This document shows, piece by piece, positions 1 to 6,733 of a DNA stretch of 8,617 nt. The translations under genes and the position numbers were made by a program. The notes under the pieces were generated by a model. It made no database searches, was not told the DNA's origin, and saw only the letters and a list, made by a program, of their open reading frames with translations. Numbering within the stretch: the stretch's first letter is position 1; every line of letters starts with the position of its first letter. Source of the DNA: Gammaproteobacteria bacterium (lineage in GTDB: Bacteria > Pseudomonadota > Gammaproteobacteria > SZUA-229); NCBI GenBank assembly GCA_030641945.1, contig DAOWLL010000047.1, positions 1 through 8,617 of the forward strand, in the 5' to 3' direction.

Positions 1-1
1 A

Positions 2-476
2 TTCATTTATTCAGCAAATCTTCCGGAAATTCATTCCCGATTTACCCGAACAATCGCCTTTCGATCCGAAATTACTAACCTGGAAAATCATGGGTCTTTT
101 GCCCGGGTTAATTGAATCGGACCTGTTCGAAAATATACCCGGGCAAAAATTCGATATCATTGTCTCCAATCCGCCTTATGTTTCTGAGCAGGAAGTTTCC
201 GAGCTGGACAGGGAGTTCAGCTTTGAGCCGGGTCGTGGTCTGGCTGCGGGTAAAACGGGTATGGATATCGTTGTGCCAATGCTGCAGCAGGCTGCAGGCT
301 ATCTGTCAGATCACGGCATTCTCGTGGTGGAAGTCGGCTATTCAATGCCGACACTGGTGGAAATGCTGCCCGAGGTGCCGTTTACCTGGCTGGAGTTTGC
401 GCATGGCGGCGAAGGTGTGTTTTTGTTAACGCAGGAACAACTGCATGCCTGCCAGCCGATGTTCGATGCATTGTGA
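2..476 (+). CDS. prmB: Ribosomal protein L3 glutamine methyltransferase, 3' part, 5' end disrupted
   Basis: PrmB uses S-adenosylmethionine to N5-methylate a glutamine of ribosomal protein L3 in the cytoplasm. From base 108 a clean frame of 122 codons runs to TGA at 474-476. It carries the catalytic NPPY motif at 168-179, then the EPGRGLAAG stretch and the C-terminal VPFTWLEF and GVFLLT segments typical of PrmB rather than PrmC. The family is about 300 residues, so the N-terminal domain lies outside the window. The ATG at 90 in this frame is not the real start: family-like sequence lies upstream of it but in other frames, notably TNLENHG at 74-94, in the frame of base 2. At least one frameshift therefore lies near 107-113, and more are suspected before it. 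aroC follows 59 bases downstream, an arrangement common in gammaproteobacteria. The family call is firm. Whether the gene is truly broken or the sequence is faulty is open. Confidence 0.85.
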   Translation, partial: SFIQQIFRKFIPDLPEQSPFDPKLLTWKIMGLLPGLIESDLFENIPGQKFDIIVSNPPYVSEQEVSELDREFSFEPGRGLAAGKTGMDIVVPMLQQAAGYLSDHGILVVEVGYSMPTLVEMLPEVPFTWLEFAHGGEGVFLLTQEQLHACQPMFDAL

Positions 477-479
477 TTT

Positions 480-491
480 GATGTTAACATC
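480..491. promoter_or_regulatory. 12-base perfect palindrome between prmB and aroC
   Basis: GATGTTAACATC reads the same on both strands and starts four bases after the prmB stop codon. It has no loop, so it would not act as a terminator hairpin, and no T-tract follows. It could be a dimeric protein-binding site ahead of aroC, but I recognise no regulator for it and it may be chance. Confidence 0.25.
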
Positions 492-535
492 GCCTCCATA
501 AAAAACCGTTTCACAACAAAAGATTTGAATCCATC

Positions 536-1633
536 ATGTCCGGCAATACCATAGGCAAGTTATTTACAGTTACTACAAGTGGCGAGTCACACGGGCCTGC
601 CTTGCTGGGTATCGTCGATGGCTGCCCGCCAGGACTGTCCCTGGCAGAACATGACTTGCAGGTCGATCTTGATCGACGCAAACCGGGCACTTCGCGCCAT
701 ACAACACAACGGCGTGAACCGGACCAGGTGAAAATTTTATCGGGCGTGTTTGAAGGCAAAACAACCGGTACCAGTATCGGACTGATGATTGAGAACGTTG
801 ATCAGCGTTCGAAAGACTACAGCGATATCATGAACACGTTTCGTCCCGGCCATGCTGATTACACCTATCAGCAGAAATATGGTTTCAGGGACTACCGTGG
901 AGGCGGGCGCTCCTCTGCGCGTGAAACCGCCATGCGTGTTGCCGCCGGCGCCATCGCGAAGAAATTCCTTGCTGACAGCTTTGGTATCAAAATATACGGA
1001 TACCTGTCGCAGCTTGGCCCCATCAAGGCTGAAAAAATTGACCCTGGCGAAGTCGAAAATAATCCTTTCTTCTGTCCGGATGCCGACAAGGTGGCAGAAA
1101 TGGAGGCCTACATGGATGCGCTGCGCAAGCAGGGTGATTCCGTAGGCGCAAACATTACTGTCGTTGCTGAAGGTGTCCCCCCCGGCCTGGGTGAACCCGT
1201 GTTTGATCGTCTGGATGCCGATATTGCGCAGGCAATGATGGCCATTAATGCGGCCAAGGGTGTCGAGATCGGTGATGGCTTTGCCTGTGTTGCAGCCAAA
1301 GGCACGGCTTTCAGGGATGAGATGACACCCGGGGGTTTCCTCAGTAATCATGCCGGCGGTATTCTCGGCGGTATTTCTTCCGGTCAGAACATCGTTGTGC
1401 ACACTGCATTCAAGCCCACTTCCAGTTTGCGTATACCGTGCCGGACTATAGACATCGATGGCAACCCGGCAGAAGTTGTCACCACGGGACGTCATGATCC
1501 TTGTGTGGGTATTCGGGCAACACCTATCTGCGAAGCGATGCTGGCGATCGTCATCATGGATCATATGCTGCGTTATCGGGCGCAATGTGCCGACGTACAA
1601 TCTCAAACGCCCATCGTCCCGGCTGGTGATTAA
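536..1633 (+). CDS. aroC: Chorismate synthase
   Basis: AroC converts 5-enolpyruvylshikimate-3-phosphate to chorismate (EC 4.2.3.5), the last shikimate step, feeding aromatic amino acids, folate and quinones. It needs reduced FMN although the reaction has no net redox change, and works as a cytosolic tetramer. The 365-residue product has the usual bacterial length. All three family signatures are present: [19 protein letters not shown] from residue 16, [16 protein letters not shown] at 117-132, and [16 protein letters not shown] at 319-334. It also has GDSVGANI around 200-207 and [14 protein letters not shown] at 271-284. His19 lies in the first signature, and Arg121 and the Arg125-Ser126-Ser127 run in the second are typical active-site and FMN-site positions. 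The start fits the usual MSGNTIG N-terminus, although no good Shine-Dalgarno sequence precedes it. It sits 59 bases behind prmB and may be co-transcribed with it. I see no clear terminator after it. Confidence 0.98.
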   Translation: MSGNTIGKLFTVTTSGESHGPALLGIVDGCPPGLSLAEHDLQVDLDRRKPGTSRHTTQRREPDQVKILSGVFEGKTTGTSIGLMIENVDQRSKDYSDIMNTFRPGHADYTYQQKYGFRDYRGGGRSSARETAMRVAAGAIAKKFLADSFGIKIYGYLSQLGPIKAEKIDPGEVENNPFFCPDADKVAEMEAYMDALRKQGDSVGANITVVAEGVPPGLGEPVFDRLDADIAQAMMAINAAKGVEIGDGFACVAAKGTAFRDEMTPGGFLSNHAGGILGGISSGQNIVVHTAFKPTSSLRIPCRTIDIDGNPAEVVTTGRHDPCVGIRATPICEAMLAIVIMDHMLRYRAQCADVQSQTPIVPAGD

Positions 1634-1675
1634 TCTAGCCCGCATATTGCATGAGAACGCTCACAAATCCACTTA

Positions 1676-1809
1676 AGTACATGAGCGGGATTGAAATTTT
1701 TCGTCTATTAGAAAAGTACACTATGTACCCAACAGCGCTATGCAGTTTCCAGCTGATGTGATGATTGCTTCAGATAGGCATGCGTGGAAAAATGCAGCGC
1801 AGTGTACAC
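1676..1809. promoter_or_regulatory. Cluster of GTACA-type dyads upstream of the MFS gene
   Basis: The 229-base gap between aroC and the permease holds no gene I can support. It contains AGTACA at 1676-1681, an interrupted dyad GTACA-CTA-TGTAC at 1716-1728, and a perfect palindrome GTGTACAC at 1802-1809. A TTGAAA hexamer at 1691-1696 resembles a -35 box, but no good -10 box sits at the right distance. GGCATGC also occurs twice, at 1778-1784 and 1823-1829. These could be operator half-sites for regulation of the permease. Since GTAC is itself palindromic, chance is a real alternative. Confidence 0.2.
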
Positions 1810-1862
1810 ACCAGTCTGGCACGGCATGCCCCCGCAGGATTTTTTCGCGCATAACAAAGTAG

Positions 1863-3044
1863 ATGAACAACCAGCGCACCAGCCACGTAACGCCTTACTG
1901 GCGTCTCTCCAGTTTTTACTTTTTCTATTTCGCATCGCTTGGTGCGCTGATACCGTACTGGAGCCTGTACCTCAAGTCACTTGACTACAGTGCGCAGTCA
2001 ATCGGCATCCTTATGGCGATCATTCCTGCGACCAAGATATTTGCGCCTTACCTGTGGGGGTGGCTGGCCGACCACACCCGGCATCCGCTAATAATTATCC
2101 GGCTGGCAAATTTGCTCGCCGTGGTGGCATTTGCCGGTGTGTTTATTGACACCGGTTTTATCTGGCTGTCACTGGTTTTGCTCGCCTTCAGTTTTTTCTG
2201 GAATTCATCTCTACCCTTGTTTGAGGCAATGACACTGAACCATCTTGGTGATGATGAACACAAGTACAGCATTGTGCGACTGTGGGGCTCGCTTGGTTTT
2301 ATTATGATGGTCGTGCTGCTTGGTGAGTATTTCGATATGACGAGTATCGACCGTGTGCCGGTGATTATTGTTGTGCTGCTTGCGGGCATACTGCTGGTCA
2401 GCTTGATCGTACCTGAGCGCTTGAGTACACAGCATGAGGGCCAGGTGCATATCATGCACGTTATACGCGAGCCTGTCGTGCTGGCGTTTCTACTGGTTTG
2501 TTTTCTTATGCTGATGAGCCACGGGCCTTATTACACCTTCTACAGTATCTACCTGGAAAGCCATGGTTACAGTCGAGGCATGATCGGCCTGCTGTGGGCC
2601 ATCGGTGTCATGGCTGAAGTCATCGTATTTTTAATGATGCACCGCCTGCTGCGGACAATCGGTGCGCGGCAGTTATTGCTGGTCAGCTTTCTGCTGACAG
2701 CCCTGCGCTGGGTGTTGATTGGCTTTTTTGTTGATAACCTGTCCGTGTTGTTCTTTGCACAATTGTTTCATGCATTCAGCTTTGGCGTGTTTCATGCAGT
2801 CAGCATTTCGCTGGTGCATCGGTTTTTTACCGGAAGGCACCAGGGTAGAGGCCAGGCCTTATATGCAAGCCTGAGTTTTGGCGCCGGTGGAGCAGCGGGC
2901 AGTTTGATCAGTGGTTTATTGTGGGACCAGATCGAGCATGCCTATTTGTTCAGCCTTGCGGCTGTTGCCGCCTTCATTGCCTTTCTGATTGTATGGCGCT
3001 TTATGCATTTCACGACTAATCAGAATGCTTCATTAGCAGATTGA
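1863..3044 (+). CDS. MFS permease, HcaT-like (MFS_1-like) group
   Basis: This 393-residue inner-membrane protein has about 12 hydrophobic helices, roughly at residues 14-38, 45-68, 75-97, 99-120, 139-157, 164-184, 205-226, 240-260, 268-289, 292-316, 330-353 and 358-380. A hydrophilic loop at about 185-203 separates the two halves. The N-terminal PYWSLYLKSLDYSAQSIGIL, the GWLADHTRHP loop, the PLFEAMTLNHLG stretch followed by RLWGSLGF at 139-146, and the ALRW segment in helix 9 resemble the family of E. coli HcaT, a putative phenylpropionate permease. The substrate cannot be read from the sequence, so I give no gene symbol. The ATG at 1863 is chosen because an in-frame TAG lies directly before it; no clear Shine-Dalgarno sequence is visible. 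Its last 29 bases overlap the 3' end of the convergent LysR gene. The position after aroC might suggest an aromatic or amino-acid-related substrate, but that is a guess. Confidence 0.88.
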   Translation: MNNQRTSHVTPYWRLSSFYFFYFASLGALIPYWSLYLKSLDYSAQSIGILMAIIPATKIFAPYLWGWLADHTRHPLIIIRLANLLAVVAFAGVFIDTGFIWLSLVLLAFSFFWNSSLPLFEAMTLNHLGDDEHKYSIVRLWGSLGFIMMVVLLGEYFDMTSIDRVPVIIVVLLAGILLVSLIVPERLSTQHEGQVHIMHVIREPVVLAFLLVCFLMLMSHGPYYTFYSIYLESHGYSRGMIGLLWAIGVMAEVIVFLMMHRLLRTIGARQLLLVSFLLTALRWVLIGFFVDNLSVLFFAQLFHAFSFGVFHAVSISLVHRFFTGRHQGRGQALYASLSFGAGGAAGSLISGLLWDQIEHAYLFSLAAVAAFIAFLIVWRFMHFTTNQNASLAD

Positions 3045-3885
3045 TGAATGCATTAGCCGCATTCGATTTCGTTCTCATGCTGTGAACAACAGTACCCAGC
3101 TGACGTGTGGTGTGTACCTGTTTGATATCAAGTGCAGTCAGGCTCTCATCAAGCATTGATAATGGCAACATGCTCCAGCCCAGCCCTGCCTGTACCATTG
3201 CTTTTATGGTTTCAAGGTAATGGGTTTCAAGCAGGGTGTTCACCGAATCATCAAGACCGAGTGCATCATCAATCAGTTTACGCGTGAACGTACCCCTCGA
3301 TGGCAATATGGCTGCATGTTGCAGTAAGCGTTTTATCGAGCTGCTGCTCTCAAAAGCCAGGGTATGCTGCCTGGAAACAGCGATACATAGCGGATCATGC
3401 CAGACAGGCTTCAGTTCGAGCCGGTCATCGCCTTTGTCAGGCAGGGTAATGATAGCCACTTCGATGGTGCCGTTGATGATTTGCTGACAGGCCTGCTCAG
3501 AGTCCATAAAGCTCAGTTTGAGTTCAACTTCGGGGTAGCTGCTGGAGAATTCACGCAGCACAGGCGGCAGCCGGTGTAGACCAATGTGATGGCTGGTGGC
3601 AAGGCTCAGTACGCCGCTGGTGCTCTGGCGCAAATTGCTGATAATGCGCTGGCTCTCTGCGATTTCGTCAATGATGCGCCTGCAACTGGGTAGCAGGGCA
3701 TGGCCGGCTTCCGTTAAGCGTACGCTTTTGCCGATGCGGTCAAACAGCGTGATACCGAGGGTGTGTTCTAGCGTCTGTATGCGCTTGCTGATCGCGGGCT
3801 GGGTCAGGAACAGGGATTCGGCCGCGCGCGAGAATGACCCGGTTTCGTTGACACTGAGAAACGCCTGTATGCTTTGAATGTCCAT
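3016..3885 (-). CDS. LysR-family transcriptional regulator
   Basis: The 289-residue protein has the standard LysR length and plan. An N-terminal winged helix-turn-helix includes SFSRAAESLFLTQPAISKRI at residues 17-36, followed by LGITLFDRIGKSVRLTEAG at 43-61. A linker helix covers about 62-90, and a periplasmic-binding-protein-like effector domain runs from about 91 to the end. LysR proteins bind DNA as tetramers and usually change activity when a pathway intermediate binds the effector domain. The gene is divergent from leuC, with 131 bases between the two starts and a T-N11-A site in between, so it probably controls leuCD and itself. Isopropylmalate or leucine are plausible effectors, but this is inferred from position only. 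No strong ribosome-binding site precedes its ATG. The 3' end overlaps the convergent permease gene. The family call is firm; the target assignment is moderate. Confidence 0.95.
   Translation of the reverse strand: MDIQSIQAFLSVNETGSFSRAAESLFLTQPAISKRIQTLEHTLGITLFDRIGKSVRLTEAGHALLPSCRRIIDEIAESQRIISNLRQSTSGVLSLATSHHIGLHRLPPVLREFSSSYPEVELKLSFMDSEQACQQIINGTIEVAIITLPDKGDDRLELKPVWHDPLCIAVSRQHTLAFESSSSIKRLLQHAAILPSRGTFTRKLIDDALGLDDSVNTLLETHYLETIKAMVQAGLGWSMLPLSMLDESLTALDIKQVHTTRQLGTVVHSMRTKSNAANAFINLLMKHSD
3024..3054. other. Stem-loop across the convergent stop codons
   Basis: Bases 3024-3033 (AATGCTTCAT) pair with 3044-3048 plus 3050-3054, giving ten base pairs with one bulged T at 3049 and a ten-base loop at 3034-3043. 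The permease stop codon lies at 3042-3044, at the loop edge. The structure is available to transcripts from both strands. No T-tract follows on either side and the stem is A/T-rich, so it is not a textbook intrinsic terminator. It may still stabilise or separate the two 3' ends. Confidence 0.4.
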
Positions 3886-3907
3886 GCTGTAGAACAGAAA
3901 GTAATTA

Positions 3908-3922
3908 ATAACAAATAGTTAT
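3908..3922. promoter_or_regulatory. Candidate LysR-type operator in the leuC/LysR divergent region
   Basis: ATAAC-N5-GTTAT forms a perfect interrupted dyad and contains the LysR-box pattern T-N11-A, with T at 3909 and A at 3921. It lies 23 bases from the start of the LysR gene and 94 bases upstream of the leuC start. LysR recognition sites are typically centred near -65 of the activated promoter, which would put the leuC transcript start near 3980. The -35-like TTGTAT at 3945-3950 and the poor -10 at 3968-3973 would fit a weak, activator-dependent promoter. The surrounding region is very A/T-rich, so similar dyads can arise by chance. Confidence 0.5.
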
Positions 3923-3929
3923 AGTTTAT

Positions 3930-4010
3930 ATGAAAATAATGAATTTGTATTATGAGTTATTCTGCATTAGTCTTGCCCTTATCACGATAAAAAAGCTTAC
4001 GGAAACTTGA
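3930..4010 (+). CDS. Possible 26-codon upstream ORF before leuC
   Basis: An ATG at 3930 (or 3939 in the same frame) opens 26 codons ending in TGA at 4008-4010, six bases before the leuC start. The encoded peptide holds five leucines and four isoleucines, with LALITI near its middle, which is suggestive for a leucine-pathway leader peptide. It lacks a run of consecutive leucine codons, a good ribosome-binding site, and a following attenuator hairpin with a T-tract, so classical attenuation is not supported. leuC itself has only a weak, distant GGA at 4001-4003, so translational coupling from this ORF is possible. If transcription starts near 3980, as the LysR box would suggest, the ORF is not made. 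Chance occurrence is likely in A/T-rich DNA. Confidence 0.2.
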   Translation: MKIMNLYYELFCISLALITIKKLTET

Positions 4011-4016
4011 TTACTC

Positions 4017-5432
4017 ATGGCTGCAAGAACGCTTTATGACAAACTTTGGGATGACCATGTGGTGCGTTCTGAAGATGACGGCACCGCATTACTTTACATC
4101 GACCGTCATCTTGTACACGAAGTCACATCACCCCAGGCATTTGAAGGCTTGCGCATCGCAGGCCGCAAACCCTGGCGCACGAGTTCAATACTTGCTGTAC
4201 CAGATCACAATGTGCCAACAACTGACCGCAGTGTTGGCATAGAAGATCCGGTGTCCCGCCTGCAGGTTGAAACACTGGACAATAACTGCCGCGAGTTTGG
4301 GCTGACCGAGTTTGATATGTCCGATGTCAGACAGGGCATTGTGCACGTGATAGGACCCGAGCAGGGAGCTACATTGCCGGGTATGACCGTTGTCTGCGGT
4401 GATTCTCATACATCAACACATGGTGCTTTCGGTGCATTGGCATTTGGTATCGGCACCTCTGAAGTCGAACACGTGCTTGCTACCCAGTGCCTGTTGCAGA
4501 ACAAAAGTAAAAACATGCTGGTGTCGGTTGATGGACGGGTGCCTGAGGGTGTAACCGCGAAAGATATTGTACTGGCGATTATCGGTGAACTTGGCACTGC
4601 GGGCGGTACCGGCTACGCCATTGAATTTGGTGGTGATGCGATACGCGCGCTCAGTATGGAGGGGCGTATGACGGTGTGCAATATGGCCATCGAAGCAGGT
4701 GCGCGCGCCGGTATGGTGGCAGTTGATGCAACAACCATTGAATATGTACAAAACAGACCCTATGCACCGCAAGGCGAAATGCTCGATCGTGCCATTGAAA
4801 GCTGGCAGCAACTGCATACAGATAAGGATGCCGTGTTCGACAAGCTGGTGCATATCGATGCCGCGACCATCAGGCCGCAAGTGACCTGGGGCACGTCACC
4901 TGAGATGGTTGTTGCGGTAGATGCAAAGGTTCCGGATCCTGACACTGTGGACGACCATGTCAAAGCCGATGGTATGCGCAAAGCGCTTGCTTATATGGGT
5001 CTTGAAGCCGGCACACCCATCAATGAAATTCCAGTGGACAAGGTTTTTATCGGTTCATGTACCAATTCACGTATCGAAGATTTACGCGCGGCAGCAAAGG
5101 TAGCACGAGGCAGAAAAGTGGCTGACAACATCAAGCTCGCTCTGGTGGTGCCAGGCTCGGGGCTGGTGAAACAACAGGCCGAAGCAGAAGGACTCGACAA
5201 GGTTTATGTGGAAGCCGGGTTAGAATGGAGAGAACCGGGTTGCTCCATGTGCCTGGCGATGAATGCGGACAGGCTGGAACCAGGTGAACGCTGCGCATCG
5301 ACGTCAAACAGAAATTTTGAAGGCCGCCAGGGGCAGGGCGGGCGTACACACCTGCTGAGCCCGGCAATGGCAGCTGCAGCAGCCGTGGCTGGCCATTTTG
5401 TTGATGTTAACGACTTGATGTCAGACAACTAA
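4017..5432 (+). CDS. leuC: 3-isopropylmalate dehydratase, large subunit
   Basis: LeuC pairs with LeuD to form isopropylmalate isomerase (EC 4.2.1.33), which converts 2-isopropylmalate to 3-isopropylmalate through 2-isopropylmaleate in the cytosol. It belongs to the aconitase superfamily and carries a [4Fe-4S] cluster. The 471-residue length is normal for the bacterial LeuC type. The expected cluster ligands are all present: Cys348 in [13 protein letters not shown], and Cys409 and Cys412 in [11 protein letters not shown]. Other family landmarks are [11 protein letters not shown] at 61-71, [20 protein letters not shown] at 127-146, and [19 protein letters not shown] at 431-449. The start matches the usual [16 protein letters not shown]-terminus, although the nearest GGA is 13 bases upstream, an unusually weak ribosome-binding arrangement. 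leuD follows after 9 bases, so the two subunits are almost certainly co-translated from one mRNA. Confidence 0.98.
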   Translation: MAARTLYDKLWDDHVVRSEDDGTALLYIDRHLVHEVTSPQAFEGLRIAGRKPWRTSSILAVPDHNVPTTDRSVGIEDPVSRLQVETLDNNCREFGLTEFDMSDVRQGIVHVIGPEQGATLPGMTVVCGDSHTSTHGAFGALAFGIGTSEVEHVLATQCLLQNKSKNMLVSVDGRVPEGVTAKDIVLAIIGELGTAGGTGYAIEFGGDAIRALSMEGRMTVCNMAIEAGARAGMVAVDATTIEYVQNRPYAPQGEMLDRAIESWQQLHTDKDAVFDKLVHIDAATIRPQVTWGTSPEMVVAVDAKVPDPDTVDDHVKADGMRKALAYMGLEAGTPINEIPVDKVFIGSCTNSRIEDLRAAAKVARGRKVADNIKLALVVPGSGLVKQQAEAEGLDKVYVEAGLEWREPGCSMCLAMNADRLEPGERCASTSNRNFEGRQGQGGRTHLLSPAMAAAAAVAGHFVDVNDLMSDN

Positions 5433-5436
5433 GAGG
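5431..5436 (+). promoter_or_regulatory. leuD ribosome-binding site
   Basis: AAGAGG begins within the leuC stop codon and lies five bases before the leuD ATG at 5442. It is a much better site than the one before leuC, and fixes the leuD start. Confidence 0.7.
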
Positions 5437-5441
5437 TAGTT

Positions 5442-6074
5442 ATGCAGGCATTCACCAGACATACAGGAATCGTTGCAGCGCTTGATCGGCCCAATGTTGA
5501 TACTGATGCAATTATTCCAAAACAGTACCTGAAGTCGATTAAACGCAGCGGCTTCGGTCCAAATGCATTTGACGACTGGCGCTACCTGGATGAAGGTGCG
5601 CCTGATATTGATAATTCAACGCGCCGTGTTAATCCTGATTTTATTCTCAATCAGCAGCCATACGACAAGGCAACGATTCTGCTCGGCCGGGAAAATTTCG
5701 GTTGCGGCTCATCGCGCGAGCATGCTGTTTGGGCGCTGACAGATTTTGGCTTCCGCTCAGTCATTGCGCCCAGCTTTGCCGATATCTTTTTCAACAACAG
5801 CTTCAAGAATGGCCTGTTGCCGATCGCTCTGGACGCTGCAATTATTGATGGTCTTTTCGATAAGGTAGAGAACGAGAAAGGCGTAGAGTTTACTGTTGAT
5901 CTCGAGTCGCAGACAGTTACAGCAGGTGTGGATGTCTACAGCTTTGAAATTGATGATTTCAGAAAATACTGTATGTTGAACGGGTATGACGATATCGGTC
6001 TGACGCTGCAGCATGCAGAACTTATCAGGGCATACGAGCAGGACAGAAAACAAAAAGCACCGTGGCTGTTCTGA
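5442..6074 (+). CDS. leuD: 3-isopropylmalate dehydratase, small subunit
   Basis: LeuD is the small (swivel-domain) subunit of isopropylmalate isomerase and completes the active site of LeuC. The 210-residue product has the standard length of the gammaproteobacterial form. Family motifs are [20 protein letters not shown] at residues 18-37, [18 protein letters not shown] at 82-99, and the strongly conserved [20 protein letters not shown] at 104-123. The C-terminus includes the expected [19 protein letters not shown] at 171-189. The C-terminal PWLF is also usual in this group. A gene for a lipoprotein, not leuB, follows 40 bases later, and no terminator is visible in that gap. Confidence 0.98.
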   Translation: MQAFTRHTGIVAALDRPNVDTDAIIPKQYLKSIKRSGFGPNAFDDWRYLDEGAPDIDNSTRRVNPDFILNQQPYDKATILLGRENFGCGSSREHAVWALTDFGFRSVIAPSFADIFFNNSFKNGLLPIALDAAIIDGLFDKVENEKGVEFTVDLESQTVTAGVDVYSFEIDDFRKYCMLNGYDDIGLTLQHAELIRAYEQDRKQKAPWLF

Positions 6075-6103
6075 TTCTGCTGGTTATAAAATAATTGTCT
6101 CCT

Positions 6104-6110
6104 GGGGGGA
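6104..6110 (+). promoter_or_regulatory. Strong ribosome-binding site for the lipoprotein GTG start
   Basis: A run of six G followed by A sits four bases before GTG at 6115. It supports the GTG as the start, since no in-frame ATG exists before the signal peptide and lipobox that begin directly there. Confidence 0.6.
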
Positions 6111-6114
6111 ATAA

Positions 6115-6669
6115 GTGAGCTTGTCAAAACTATTACAGAGATTCACGTTTTTGATTGCAGTGCTGATTATTGCCGGGTGTTCAAATAATGAATCAACATT
6201 TGTAGCTGCGCCGCAGGATGCAGACTGGGGTTCTGTTATTTATATCTACCGTCCATCCTCATCAACTAATTTCATGATGTCACCTAAGGTGGTGATAGAT
6301 GATAATGAAAAATTCAAAATAGGAAGTGGTGATTACAGATACGTATATCTGCAAAGTGGTAAACACACTGTCGGCCTGAATCCGACTGATCAATATATCA
6401 CTGACGCTGCAGTAACGATCATTGTCGAGGCTGACAAAAATTACTACTTGCGCGTAAATACTTTATTGAAATTTGAGCCGGAGAAAATGAACACGCGAAA
6501 ATTCTGGATTGATGTCGTTGCCGAAAAGGAAGCGCTGACTGAGATAGGTAATACCGAATATTCCGGGCCAAAGCTTCAACAGTCAACCGAAGTACAAACT
6601 GACGGGAATGAACATAATGAAGGATTTTCAGTCGACAAAACACAGGATCCGTTTGCGGGTAAGTATTAG
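6115..6669 (+). CDS. DUF2846-like outer-membrane lipoprotein
   Basis: The 184-residue protein starts at GTG. A short basic N-region (MSLSKLLQRF) and a hydrophobic segment end in the lipobox IAGC, so signal peptidase II would cut before Cys22. Ser at +2 predicts sorting to the outer membrane. Residues from about 33 to 125 resemble the DUF2846 domain: VIYIYRPSSS, then MSPKVVIDD, YRYVYLQSGKHTVGL, and a strand pattern ending in ADKNYYLRV. The last ~50 residues are polar and low in structure, rich in Glu, Gln, Asn and Thr, and end in DPFAGKY. Function is unknown; family members are generally annotated as lipoproteins without a role. The gene is visibly richer in A and T than leuC or leuB. It sits 40 bases after leuD and 86 bases before leuB on the same strand, so it is probably co-transcribed with leuCD, but nothing ties it to leucine synthesis. 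Confidence 0.8.
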   Translation: MSLSKLLQRFTFLIAVLIIAGCSNNESTFVAAPQDADWGSVIYIYRPSSSTNFMMSPKVVIDDNEKFKIGSGDYRYVYLQSGKHTVGLNPTDQYITDAAVTIIVEADKNYYLRVNTLLKFEPEKMNTRKFWIDVVAEKEALTEIGNTEYSGPKLQQSTEVQTDGNEHNEGFSVDKTQDPFAGKY

Positions 6670-6701
6670 CAGGTCAGCGCAATAGACGGGAATAAATAGC
6701 G

Positions 6702-6707
6702 TATAAT
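6702..6707 (+). promoter_or_regulatory. Candidate -10 box of a leuB promoter
   Basis: A perfect TATAAT lies 48 bases before the leuB start in the gap after the lipoprotein gene. No convincing -35 hexamer exists 16-19 bases upstream and there is no extended -10 TG, so the promoter would be weak or activator-dependent. If used, transcription would start near 6713-6715, giving leuB and asd a transcript separate from leuCD. Confidence 0.45.
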
Positions 6708-6710
6708 CCC

Positions 6711-6733
6711 GCCTCCCGTTATCTGCGGGCGGC
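6711..6733 (+). other. GC-rich hairpin in the leuB leader
   Basis: GCCTCCCG at 6711-6718 pairs with CGGGCGGC at 6726-6733 with one T/C mismatch, leaving a seven-base loop. No T-tract follows, so it is not a Rho-independent terminator for the upstream genes. It would lie at the very 5' end of a transcript from the TATAAT at 6702, where it could protect the mRNA. Confidence 0.4.

Noticed and set aside
90..476. ATG at 90 as a complete 128-residue gene
   Set aside because: The product is the C-terminal part of PrmB and lacks its N-terminal domain; family sequence continues upstream in other frames, so this is a fragment and not a short gene.
737..1645. 302-codon open frame on the minus strand opposite aroC
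   Set aside because: It lies almost entirely antisense to an unmistakable aroC, has no recognisable domain, and its composition is that expected from the complement of a coding frame.
1634..1862. Search for a small RNA, terminator or leader gene after aroC
   Set aside because: No stem followed by a T-tract and no conserved RNA pattern was visible; only short dyads, reported separately.
1738..1935. 65-codon minus-strand frame in the aroC-permease gap
   Set aside because: It has no family resemblance and runs into the N-terminal coding part of the permease on the other strand; nothing supports expression.
3979..3990. TTATC-AC-GATAA dyad just before leuC
   Set aside because: Arms are five bases with a two-base centre, too tight for an RNA hairpin, and A/T-rich; it does not fit the LysR box pattern, so I do not call it an operator.
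4413..4880. 155-codon minus-strand frame inside leuC
   Set aside because: It is a shadow of the conserved leuC frame with a low-complexity-like His/Cys pattern and no domain.
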